Source of the DNA: Blastomyces gilchristii SLH14081
Taxonomy: Eukaryota; Ascomycota; Eurotiomycetes; Onygenales; Ajellomycetaceae
Assembly (NCBI RefSeq): GCF_000003855.2
Contig: NW_003101677.1
Span: 3,039,625-3,068,957 of the forward strand
Length of the DNA: 29,333 nucleotides
Direction of reading: 5' to 3'
Positions 11,330 to 19,894 of the stretch are shown one piece after another. Position numbers and translations under genes: made by a program. The notes below the pieces were generated by a model. It was not told the DNA's origin and ran no database searches. It saw only the letters and a list, made by a program, of their open reading frames with translations. The stretch's first letter is position 1, and each line of letters opens with the position of its first letter.

Positions 11330-12480
11330 ATACTTTCTGTCACAAACACATCTTAAAGAACAGAAGTATCAGATCATAGATCTTGTAGAATATAATCTCA
11401 TACAACTCTTATCAAGTATATAGAGCTTCTCAGTTCTATTCATGAAAAAGGCAGAAGAGAAATGACAGATGTATATTAATTATCAAGCACTTAACAAGCT
11501 GATAATTAAGAATAGATATTCACTGTCATGAATTTAATAACAGTTGAATACAGTTGAAAATATCTGATATCTATTGAAGATTAATCTTTTCTCAGAATAC
11601 TGACAGATCTGTATAGATAAACTATCAGTATCACAAACTGCATTTAATATACAATAAGAGAAGTTTGAATTCCTGACAATGTTATTCAGTCTGATAAATG
11701 CATCTAATATCTTTCAAACAATGATGAATATAATTCTTTATAAATAGAATGAAATCTCATATCTTATATATCTAAATAACATCTTAGTCTTTTCAAACTT
11801 ATACAATGAATATTTTAAGTATCTTGATAAAGTGCTTACAACTCTGACAGAGTATAAGCTCTACATTAAATTCAGCAAGTGTGTGTTTGAAACAGAAGAG
11901 TTAAAGTTCATAGATTATATAGTGAGTGATAGCTGTATACATCTCATCTCAGTGAAGCTGAATGTCATAGTGAATTAACTGCAGCTGAGAAACATATATT
12001 ATATATAATAGTTTCTTGAGTTAGTCTTATATTACTGCAGATTTATCAAGGATTTCACATGAATAGCTGCATCACTCTTAGATCTCTCAAGAGAAATGAA
12101 TGTAAATCTGTGAAAGAAGAAGTTTCATTCAATTATCTGAAATACTGTGTGTGAAGAGGCCTTTCTTATACTGAGAAAATATGTGATAACATTCTCAGTG
12201 CTTATTCAATCAGATTGTGATAAACCTTTCTATATTAAGATAGATGTATTTAAATGAGCTATCAGAGACACTGTTCTGCAGATGAGTAAGAACAGCAAGC
12301 TGCACTTAGTAATGTATGATAATAGAAAACTATCAGATACTGAGCTCAATTACTCAGTGTATAAAAAGAAATTACTAGTAATCAAGCACACACTGATATT
12401 GTGAAGTAGATATATCAATAATAAGTATACAATAACAGTGATTATGAATTATGAAAGTCTTATCTATCTACAATTAATGA
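11330..12480 (+). pseudogene. pol: Element C reverse transcriptase and RNase H
   Basis: Readable RT blocks are FSVLFMKKAEEK, NYQALNKLIIKNRYSL, FEFLTMLFSLINASNIFQTMMN and YLNNILVFSN at 11769-11780, where both catalytic Asp of YLDD are now Asn. LTEYKLYIKFSKCVFE, ELKFIDYIVS and YCRFIKDF (connection) follow. RNase H is seen as FYIKIDVFK.AIRDTVLQ, LHLVMYDNRKLSDTELNYSVYKKKLLVIKHTL. The spacing is normal for Gypsy Pol. Stops occur mainly at Arg, Gln and Trp positions. D gives the same blocks at the same spacing. Confidence 0.9.
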
Positions 12481-12599
12481 TAAAACCATTCAAACATTTA
12501 GTATGTTGAATCTCAGAGTTTCAAGTGTACAATCTTCACATCAAATACTAAAAGAAATTAAACACTGTAATATCTGATGCAATTAGTTACAGATCTGAT

Positions 12600-14300
12600 T
12601 TCATGAGTGAGAATTCTATGAATTGAATACAGAAGAAGTTTATGTTAAATATACTGAGAAAATACAGAAATCAGAATAAGTGAATACAATAATCTCTCAC
12701 TTAAAGAACAGTAAGATATCAGATAATAAGTATCTTATAAAAGCAGTAGAAAAGATGCTTCTAAACTTCAAGCTGAGAAAATTGAAAAACAATATTATGC
12801 TTTATCATGATTTAGAATATATGAAAGCTCTCTATCTGAAATATTTATTTAGATATGACTTGATAACTTGCATGTATAAGAAATGCAGTCACTTAGAAAG
12901 CTCTGAACTTATAAGTGTACTTAAATTAAGAGTATACTGATCAAGTATGACTGAGAATATTTATATATACACTCACAAGTACCTGAATTATCAGGTCATG
13001 AAAGAAGCTAAAAGAGGATTAGAATGTGAGAAAGTATAACATCAGATGAAATGTATAATACAACTGTTTAAATAATGAGAGATAAATCTTATAGATATAT
13101 TACTGTGAACACTGAATGAAAATTATTGAATAATTACTGCTATTGACTATGCTACTAACTGATCAGTTATGAAAGCAGTTTCAGAGAAAACTGAGAAGAT
13201 AGTAGTAAAGTTCTTACACAATAAGATATATATTAACTATGAAATGCTGCATGAGATTCTAACTAATAATAATATGAATCTTGTAGAAGAAGTGATAAGA
13301 CATTTCATAAGCCAGTTATAGATAAGATATTGTAGAACAATATTATATCACTCACAGACAAATAGAATGATTAAATACTTGAATGAAATTCTGAATAACA
13401 TGCTAATGAAATATCTAGTGAGCAAGTCTATGAGATTATGAAATAAATATCTCAGACAGGTGCTATTAGTCATGTGAATTCAGCAGTATACAGTCTTCAA
13501 GTGTTTATCATTCTATCTGTTGTGTGAATTGCATCCGCGCATTTCAGAGAATGCTTCAGAAAAGATGAGAAAGAAAACAGCAGTTGCAGATACAACAGTC
13601 ACAGATACAGCAGTTATAGATACAGAATCAAGATTGAAAGAGATCAGTCACACACATGTAAAAGTTAATAAGTTACTTCTGAACTGAGCAATTCAATCAA
13701 AAGGAATATGAGACTCACTAGTTAAGAAATTGAGTCTCAAGATGAGAACATGAGTTCTTGTATACAATGAGAGTTCTGAGAAGTTTCAATCTAGATAATT
13801 CAATCTCTATAAAATACTCAAATCACATTCTCTGAAAACATATGCATTGAAGGAATCAGAGAGACAGGTCTTACATAACTTAATAAATAATTCACATCTT
13901 ATAGAGATGAAGATACAAGACTCAAGCAGATTATAATTATTTACAGCACTATTATCAGTGTTGAAAAAGAAGAGACTTATAATTGAAAAGTCTTATAAAG
14001 TAAGAGAAATCATAGATACTTACAAATTAGATGATCTCACTTATTCTGATCTTTTCACAATTATAAGAAAAAAATGAGAAGAAATGAAAAAATCAGATAA
14101 ATATCACACTTCAATAAGTGATGAGACTGTAGCTAACTGTATAATAGCACACTGCAGACAGCAGATATAATACAGTAAAGAGCAGTCTTAAGTAGCAGAC
14201 TTGTATATAAGTCAGATTGCAGAAGAAAAAGAAATTCAGAGTTGAATTCAACTCTTTATATTTAATCACAGAGATCGCAGAGAATGAAGTATCTGAAACA
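12600..14300 (+). pseudogene. pol: Element C integrase with GPY-type C-terminus
   Basis: The stretch 12680-12940 is open and holds the linker and the decayed HHCC zinc module, which continues to KYLNYQVMKEAK (Cys pair changed to Tyr). The core has AIDYATN (first Asp kept, 13145-13147), ILTNNNMNL near 13259 (second Asp now Asn) and TNRMIKYLNEIL (Glu now Lys). A C-terminal module follows at 13760-14080 with NLYKILKSHSLKTYALKE, VLHNLINNSHLIE and DLTYSDLFTIIRK, familiar from fungal Gypsy integrases. Two of three catalytic residues are lost. Confidence 0.85.
13577..13632 (+). repeat. 15-bp tandem repeat in element C integrase linker
   Basis: Imperfect 15-bp units of the type CAGTTAyAGATACAG encode a Val/Ala-x-Asp-Thr-x pentapeptide repeat between the integrase core and its C-terminal module. 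D has the same block at 24351-24400 with unit differences. The repeat keeps the reading frame in both copies. Confidence 0.55.
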
Positions 14301-14397
14301 TTCACAGATGTATAAGATCAAGCTATCTCAATTTCTGAAAATACTCACAGATTCAGTGAGATTAGTTTCAATGAGCTGTTCACTGTAGTGATCTAAG

Positions 14398-15860
14398 TAA
14401 GTGAAGAGAGATAGTATGATATATGAGACAGAGTCATAAGAGTGAAAGCTGCTAAACCTAGTCGCTGAATACTGTATTATATAGAGATCATATAAGAGTA
14501 GTGCCTAGCAGACAAAGAAAAAGCATAAGAAGAGAAAAGAAAAGAGATAATAAATTAGTCATCAACTGTAAGAATCAGCTGCAAAAAGATAAAAGTTATC
14601 ATACACTTTATCTCTTTTGATACATCGTATATTTAATCTATTTTCAAGATCACATCATCTGAAAAACATCAAAAACAAAGAAAATTTCAAAACTCAAGAT
14701 CTGTAAGGAATTCAAGAGTTACAAGCTGCTCTTGTAATAATATCATGTATATTTCTGATTTCTCTATCACTCTACATACAACATTAGTGTTATTTATCAC
14801 TAGATTGACTAAAATGTCAATATAGAAATGCGTACACATGTGTATAGAAAAATTGAAGAAGAGTGCAAGATATGCAGAATCAGATACCAGAACAGAAAAG
14901 ACAGAGATGAAAGAAACTGAAGAAGAAGAAGATGCAAACAGATTAAAGAAATAATAGTAGAAGTCACTCAGAGCTGAATACTTATAACTTAGTATGTACA
15001 CAATCTTTTTCACAGAGAAGAAAGAGAAAATGATGAGAGAAGCTTAAGAGTAAAAGAGAATAGTCTCTACAGTATTATCGTCTTCAGAAATTAAAATGAT
15101 CTCTGATACTGAAGTAACTAAGAATCATTATTAGCATATAAAACTGCAAAATTAAATATGAGAATAGTTACTCAATCAACACCTACTGATCTTAAAGTTA
15201 TACATATAATTACAACACACATAAGACTTTTCAGAAAGAGAGACAAGAATATGAGAAATTGTAGAAAGTAGAATATAGTATATAAACAGCTTATTTTCAT
15301 AATAATATCTCAGATAAGATGTATGAGTCTCACATCTATAAGTGTAAAAGAGTATAACATCTGTATTCTTATTTCTGAAAACACAGATATTTTTTATCTA
15401 CATAACAAAGTTAAATGACAGATATTATAGAATAGACTGACATAAGTCTATTATCTCAAAGATATTCATCAGAGTGAATATATCTGTATATTAAATTTAA
15501 TAGTTATAAAAAGTTTCTTAATGTCTGTAGACATTATAACTTTATATATAATAAAAACTCATAACAATTTCTTTCTAGAAAATTAGTATTAGAAGAGAGA
15601 ATGAAAAAAGAAAAGACTTATACTTAATTGTTGGGTGAAGAGAGATAATTCTTCAGTATAAATATATAATTATCTGATTATAAATACTTAAAGTTAACAA
15701 AATAATTGATGTCTGTGACTGAGCTTCAGATAGTTATATTATACACAGTCTTTATAGAATAAATTATTCTAGAGATTGATAAAAAGAGCAGAAGCATATT
15801 TACTGAAAAACATGATTTATCAAGTCTATGCAATATCTTCTTGAAATAAGAAGAGCTGAT
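14398..15860 (+). other. Post-pol region of element C, no identifiable gene
   Basis: AT-rich DNA downstream of the integrase with no domain I recognise. D cannot be compared because E interrupts it at the equivalent position. Short open pieces occur: 14640-14960 (Lys/Glu-rich, EMKETEEEEDANRLKK) and 15137-15410 in one frame with a single internal TAG (LAYKTAKLNMRIVTQ ... ENTDIFYLHNKVK). Either could be the remnant of a third ORF or 3' untranslated DNA. The minus-strand open frame at 14687-15013 is Ser/Phe-rich and looks like the shadow of the purine-rich plus strand. Confidence 0.4.
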
Positions 15861-16055
15861 AATGACAGCAGAAGTGATGAAGACAGAGAGAGTAGAAGTA
15901 GCAGAGACAGAAGTAGCAGAAGCAGAAGTAGCAGAAGTGAGAGTAGTGAGAGCAGAAGAATCAGATACAGGGACAAGTTTAGAAGATTTAAGAGAAGCAG
16001 TAGAGAAAGAAATAGCAGCAGAAGAAGCAGAGAGAGATACAGAAGACTCAGTGAT
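15861..16055 (+). repeat. Purine-rich imperfect repeat (GTAGCAGAA units)
   Basis: Degenerate 6-9 bp units (GTAGCAGAA, GCAGAAGTA, AGAAGCAGA) make about 190 bp of GA-rich DNA. No unit contains a stop, so three frames stay open across it: an Arg/Ser-rich and a Glu/Ala-rich frame on plus, and a Ser/Ala/Thr-rich 155-codon frame on minus (15726-16193), the longest in the window. I read these as by-products of composition, not as genes. The Glu/Ala-rich frame could be a linker of a lost element ORF. Confidence 0.6.
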
Positions 16056-16368
16056 ATATAACACAGACAATTTCTTCATTATTACATTCTTCAAGTTATT
16101 AATTAATAATTCAACATTGAGACATTCACTATTATTAGCAGATATGAATCTGTTAATATATAAAGTTTCTATATGAATAAAAACAATCAGCATCTATGTT
16201 CATATATAATCATGTCAGTAAACATAATTAGATATTCGCTGAGAAGAAAAAAGTTAAGAGTGTATAAGAAGGTAAAGAAAATGTGTCATTTATAATAATA
16301 CATTCTGATGATTGTTAAAAAAACAAGTTCTGATTATATTTCACAATGCAGTTCACTTACTGCTAATG
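16056..16368. other. AT-rich DNA between GA repeat and SINE
   Basis: No coding, RNA or repeat signal recognised; presumed to be the rest of the post-pol region of element C. Confidence 0.4.
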
Positions 16369-16382
16369 AACTGCCTGGTATG
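16369..16382 (+). repeat. Left target-site duplication of SINE
   Basis: AACTGCCTGGTATG, identical to 16754-16767. The pair brackets the SINE exactly; a perfect 14-bp repeat is the usual mark of LINE-machinery (target-primed) insertion. Confidence 0.85.
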
Positions 16383-16389
16383 GCCCCAG

Positions 16390-16400
16390 TAGCCAAATGA
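16390..16400 (+). promoter_or_regulatory. SINE Pol III A box
   Basis: TAGCCAAATGA fits the degenerate tRNA A-box pattern TRGYNNARNNG. It lies a few bases from the 5' end of the element, as in tRNA-derived SINEs. Confidence 0.6.
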
Positions 16401-16449
16401 TTAATGCAGTCACCTGGTAGTGCCTTAGCATGGAAAACCAAGGCATGTG

Positions 16450-16460
16450 AGTTTGAAACC
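16450..16460 (+). promoter_or_regulatory. SINE Pol III B box
   Basis: AGTTTGAAACC compares with the B-box consensus GGTTCGANTCC; one mismatch is TTTGA for TTCGA, a CpG decay. It starts 60 bp after the A box, a wide spacing that the variable-arm-like hairpin between them explains. Confidence 0.65.
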
Positions 16461-16753
16461 CGCAGAGGATACATTAAATCTGGAACTCAAGCACCTCAGG
16501 TTTCTTATAAATACAGAGGTGTACAAATCACTTCAATGAATCACTCCATGTTTCTGAGCTGGGAAGTTATTATCACATGTATTTAATTATCACTTCTTTG
16601 TATTTTTCTATGTTCTTGTTATCTTAGTGTGGTCTCAACACCTGTATTTCCTCCTGTATAATCAACACTTAGCCTGTATTTAACATCATGCAAGGACTCA
16701 TCATAAGCTCCGCTTGCATATAAGTATAATGGAAGAATAATAATAATAGCAAT

Positions 16754-16767
16754 AACTGCCTGGTATG
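16754..16767 (+). repeat. Right target-site duplication of SINE
   Basis: AACTGCCTGGTATG, perfect copy of 16369-16382, directly after the AAT-rich tail. Confidence 0.85.
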
Positions 16768-17030
16768 AGCACTATGATGACACTTATTATAAGAATAGAG
16801 AGTCATCATCAGAAATGCATACAATATCATAGATAAACAGATTGAAAAGAGCTTGTTAAAAAGAAAACAGAAATTCTGTAAGAAATCATAACATTTAATA
16901 ATAATAATAACAGAAATAATAATTGAAGAATGAAAAAGTTAGTGAATAAGTAATGTAAAATAGTGAAAGCTTCTCTAAGACCAGCTTATATTATAGTCAT
17001 GTGAGTATGACTGAATCTGATGAGAGAGAA
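16768..17030. other. AT-rich DNA before LTR, end of element C
   Basis: No gene seen. A short AATAATAATAATA run sits near 16903. Purine-rich GATGAGAGAGAA at about 17020-17030 could be the polypurine tract of C, directly before the conserved LTR block. Confidence 0.35.
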
Positions 17031-17195
17031 TATGATTTAGAAGAATGTATGCCTGCTGAATAATAACACAGCTGCTTCTAAACATGCTTATAAATGTAAA
17101 GAGACTCTAACAGTCATTAATTAATTTACTAACATATATAAGAAGGCCGCGTACGCCTGTAATCATACACTGACTCAAGCAACCTTTGAATCACA
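17031..17195 (+). repeat. LTR block, inferred 3' LTR of element C
   Basis: It aligns with 19719-19885: both share TAATAACAC, CTAATTAATT or TTAATTAATT, TATATAAG (TATA box at 17135-17142) and end CTTTGAATCACA. Differences are mostly CpG losses. For example, the five CpG of 19750-19806 are TpG, CpA or TpA here, while GGCCGCGTACGCC at 17145-17157 is kept here and lost in the other copy. The left boundary could extend further; homology fades upstream of 17031. Confidence 0.7.
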
Positions 17196-17657
17196 ATATA
17201 AATATTGCCAGTGAGATGTAGAGGAACTGGTTATTTATATCTCAAAATAGAAGACTTTGTAATAATTATATTAATATAGAGTTAATTCTCAAATTCAATA
17301 GAAATCTAGTATTGCTGTTCTCAATCCCTTGCAGAATCTATTAAATATTGATATATTAAAACTAGATTTAATATATCTCACTATGCAGGGATCAAAGGAA
17401 AAGTAAGACCTTGAGATATACTGATTTTATAGTTGTTGTTGTCTGCTGATTATGTATTAAATACTGTTGAGAAGGTATCTTTTTGTATCTTTCTACCAGA
17501 GGTGAGCCAGATTGGAAAGGGCGGTACGTGAGTGAAACTTGGCGTCGATGTTTGAAACATCAAAGATAGACAGGGTTTTCACAGAGATTGCTTCTTATAT
17601 ATCTTCATAATTACAGATTGAGAATCTTTCAAAATCAAGAACATTGATGCATATGAC
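17196..17657. other. Spacer right of element C, with hairpins and a less mutated patch
   Basis: No gene recognised. A perfect 11-bp inverted repeat with a 6-bp loop (GATATATTAAA, 17350-17360, and its complement 17367-17377) sits here. The segment about 17490-17575 (AGGTGAGCCAGATTGG ... GGCGTCGATG) has much higher GC with CpG, and includes GATGTTT-G-AAACATC. I could not match it to a tRNA, rRNA or protein. It may be a relic of the original chromosomal DNA. Confidence 0.4.
17650..17657 (+). repeat. 8-bp target duplication, left copy, of left TIR element
   Basis: CATATGAC, identical to 18164-18171. It directly abuts the TAGACTGACCG termini on both sides. Confidence 0.65.
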
Positions 17658-18163
17658 TAGACTGACCGTGTGACCGTGTCTGAGACCAGGACTAGATTTT
17701 TTAATAGTCTCATTACCAATTTGACTGATCTCATTACACAGTTTTAACATTAGATAGTAGTCTCATACTGTCTCAGTGAAACTTACTATCTACTCTTGTC
17801 ATATTTTTCAAATGAGATCATGATTTTCACTTCTCAATTTAAATTATTTTTATTACTTTAAATGACTTTAAATCTCATTTAAGTGTTATCAAAAAGCATT
17901 ACTTTTTAAAAAATTAAAAATAGTCTAAAAAAAACCTTAAAATGTCTAAAAATAGTAACTTTATACTCACAATGAAATTAAATGAGATCAAATAAGATTA
18001 CTTTCTCATTTTTTTCAAGTTATGGTTTTATTTTAAGATCTGATATATAGTCACTTTGCATGTTTTTTTAATGACTAGTTCCAGCGGGATTCATGCCAAG
18101 AAATGTATGAGATCAGACCCAGTGAAACTAAATGTGAAATTCATAGTCTCAGCGGTCAGTCTA
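17658..18163 (-). mobile_element. Non-autonomous TIR element (hAT-like MITE), left copy
   Basis: 506 bp with terminal inverted repeats TAGACTGACCG perfect over 11 bp, flanked by a perfect 8-bp duplication CATATGAC. It is homologous over its whole length, in inverted orientation, to 18178-18683. There is no ORF of note and the inside is AT-rich, so it must rely on an outside transposase. An 8-bp duplication is typical of hAT transposons, but the TIR does not fit the hAT pattern perfectly, so the superfamily is tentative. Orientation is set so that the head matches 29165 onward. Confidence 0.7.
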
Positions 18164-18171
18164 CATATGAC
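18164..18171 (+). repeat. 8-bp target duplication, right copy, of left TIR element
   Basis: CATATGAC. Its last two bases are shared with the target copy of the neighbouring right-hand element. Confidence 0.65.
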
Positions 18172-18177
18172 TAGATC

Positions 18178-18683
18178 TAGACTGACTGCTAGAATCATGA
18201 ATTGCATATTTAGTCTCATTTAATCTGATCTTATACATTTCTTGATGTGAATCCCGCTGGGACTAGTCATTAAAAAAACATGCAAAGTGACTATATATGA
18301 GATCTTAAAATGAAACCATGACTTGATAAAAATGAGAAAGTGGTCTCATTTGATCTCATTTAGTTTCATTCTTGGCATAAAGTTACTATTTTTAGACATT
18401 TTAAGATTTTTTTTAGACTATTCTTAATTTTTTAAAAGATAACACTTTTTGATAACACTCAAATGAGATTTAAAGTCATTTAAAGCAATAAAAATAATTT
18501 AAATTGAGAAGTGAAAATCATGATCTCATTTGGAAAATGTGATAAGAGTAGACAGTAAGTCTCACTGAGACAGTATGAAACTACTATCTAATGTTAAAAC
18601 CATGTAATGGGATCGGTTGAATTGATAATGAGACTATCAAAAAATCTGGTCCTGGTCCCAGACACGGTCACACGGCCAGTCTA
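18178..18683 (+). mobile_element. Non-autonomous TIR element (hAT-like MITE), right copy
   Basis: 506 bp, the same length as the left copy, in opposite orientation. It starts TAGACTGACTG and ends with the complement of TAGACTGGCCG. Flanking 8-mers ACTAGATC (18170-18177) and GCTAGGTC (18684-18691) agree at 6 of 8, both differences A/G transitions. Differences from the left copy are mostly transitions. Together the two copies make a near-perfect inverted repeat of about 1 kb around a 14-bp centre. Confidence 0.7.
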
Positions 18684-18791
18684 GCTAGGTCTCTTCACCT
18701 TACAATTTGTATGGCAATTTGGCCCGGGGTTGTGGTGTGATGAGGGTGAACAGGGGATAATCCCACACAGGAGTTTCGAACGATGTCTGGT

Positions 18792-18977
18792 TCACTTTTG
18801 GCTGGATAACTCCACAACCACACCGGGTATTTGGTCGGCGATAGGGTCAAAACGCTCGTGTGATCGAGGGCTTTTCGATGGACCTATCGGCGCGTTCTTA
18901 TTCGAAATATTGAGCGAGTTCTTAGGTGGAGCGGTTGATGAAGAAGATGGAGTTGTTGTTACAGATATAATTAGTAG
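18792..18977 (-). pseudogene. Possible 3'-terminal fragment of a host gene (unknown product)
   Basis: On the minus strand 61 codons are open to a TGA at 18794-18792: a Ser/Thr/Pro-rich part (SVTTTPSSSSTAPP) and a polar C-terminus (SHERFDPIADQIPGVV then VELSSQK). There is no ATG; upstream the sequence turns abruptly AT-rich at about 18980. GC is near 50% with many CpG, unlike anything else here. The plus strand is also open at 18730-18981 (83 codons from ATG), and I cannot exclude that frame; the minus one is preferred because it reads like a disordered protein tail with ordinary codon use. Not assigned to a family. Confidence 0.35.
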
Positions 18978-18980
18978 TTA

Positions 18981-19718
18981 AAAGTGATATGTTCTGATCA
19001 GTTACAGTTAATATATATCTCTTATTAAGATCAATCAGCAGCTTCTTTGAGCGTGATTTCACAGGGTTAGAAGCCTGTTTAAATAGTGAAGACTTTTATC
19101 TGTGTATAGATATTTAAGTTTACTTAATTCATAACATCTGTATTATTCTTTGATGCAGATATATAAATGTAACATCTTCTACTGTTGTTCTGTATACTCT
19201 TAAGCTTGATAAGACAGTTATTCAATATTCGGAGTTATATATAGAAGACTTCATAAGTCAGAGCTTTATTAATACTTATAAGAACTTGTAAGAGTTCAAA
19301 AGTCAGTGTCTTCTTAAGCATGTTAATCTTCATTTAATTCTTTCAAGATTGGCCGCCTGCTTCTAAAATCTTGATATCAAAGTCAGGAATAAATATTGTG
19401 AGAGAAGTATTTCTTTGTTAAATGCTCTGTAATTAATCTAATATCTTCAGTTATATAGCAGTGTCTCTGAACAGAATATTAAGATATTTAATAATATTAT
19501 TAGAGATATGTAATACTGATTCATATATCTTTATTCATGAATAGAACTTCTGTTTCACATGATTCTTCAATCAATTGTTGATATATCATTCTTAATTAGT
19601 TAAGAAACTGATGACATCTTTATCTACACTTAGTTTCACAAGCATGTTCAATCTTTGTAATAGGTAGAGAGTGAGATCAGAACTATTAAAATATACAGAA
19701 GTATCTCGATATTTCTTC
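18981..19718. other. AT-rich spacer left of element D
   Basis: No gene, LTR or TIR recognised. A hairpin TCAAGATT/AATCTTGA (19343-19350 and 19367-19374) encloses a short GC-rich loop with GGCCGCC. Base use resembles the RIP-mutated elements, so it is probably an older, unrecognisable repeat. Confidence 0.4.
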
Positions 19719-19885
19719 TATAATTCGGAAGAACGTATGATTATCAGATAATAACACGGCCGCTTCTGAACACGCTTACGAATGTAAAGGCGCTCTAGCG
19801 GTCACTAATTAATTCAGCAGAATGTATATAAGAAGTCAGTGTACATCTGTAATCTTACACTGAGTTAAGCAATCTTTGAATCACA
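19719..19885 (+). repeat. 5' LTR of element D
   Basis: Conserved block shared with 17031-17195, ending CTTTGAATCACA at 19885, 9 bp before the gag ATG at 19895. TATA box TATATAAG lies at 19825-19832. It retains CpG in GGCCGC, ACGC, ACGA, GGCGC and AGCGG (19750-19806), unlike the C copy. The left boundary is the limit of detectable homology; the true LTR may begin further left. Confidence 0.7.
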
Positions 19886-19894
19886 TCTGATAGC

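Larger units (their letters stand above)
16383..16753 (+). mobile_element. tRNA-derived SINE, about 371 bp
   Basis: A 5' tRNA-like head (16383-16470) has a Pol III A box and B box and a possible long variable-arm hairpin (TGCCTT...AAGGCA), suggesting a class II tRNA ancestor. It is followed by an unrelated body and an (AAT)n-type tail ending at 16753. Perfect 14-bp direct repeats flank it. The composition is visibly richer in CC and GG than the surroundings, so it escaped the mutation that destroyed its neighbours. It lies in the post-pol region of C and must be younger than C. SINEs code for nothing and use LINE enzymes in trans. The 60-codon open frame at 16404-16586 crosses the tRNA head and is not a gene. 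Confidence 0.8.
10291..17195 (+). mobile_element. Element C: decayed Ty3/Gypsy element (family C/D), 5' part displaced
   Basis: From 10291 it aligns with D from 21326 through 25176 (C 14397), with RIP-type transitions as the main difference. The 5' LTR and most of gag are missing; they should lie left of the window, beyond B and A. The 3' LTR is inferred to be the block at 17031-17195, which matches D's 5' LTR (19719-19885) in the same orientation. The family differs from A and B/E and has no chromodomain that I can see; its integrase ends with a GPY-type module. A 2.6-kb post-pol region precedes the LTR. Confidence 0.75.

Noticed and set aside
13577..13632. CRISPR-like or regulatory repeat array
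   Set aside because: The units are contiguous with no spacers, in frame, and inside an integrase relic of a eukaryotic element.
14687..15013. 108-codon minus-strand frame
   Set aside because: Ser/Phe/Tyr-rich shadow of a purine-rich plus strand, with no recognisable domain or homologue in the window.
16383..16470. A functional tRNA gene
   Set aside because: A and B boxes are present, but the arms do not fold into a full cloverleaf, the box spacing is too wide, and perfect flanking repeats show a SINE.
16404..16586. 60-codon open frame on plus
   Set aside because: It overlaps the tRNA-like head and body of the SINE; no conserved motif.
17031..19885. A single non-autonomous LTR element bounded by the two LTR blocks
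   Set aside because: The right block leads directly into D's gag and the left block follows C in the same orientation, so they serve as C's 3' and D's 5' LTR. The interior contains unrelated TIR elements and GC-rich DNA.
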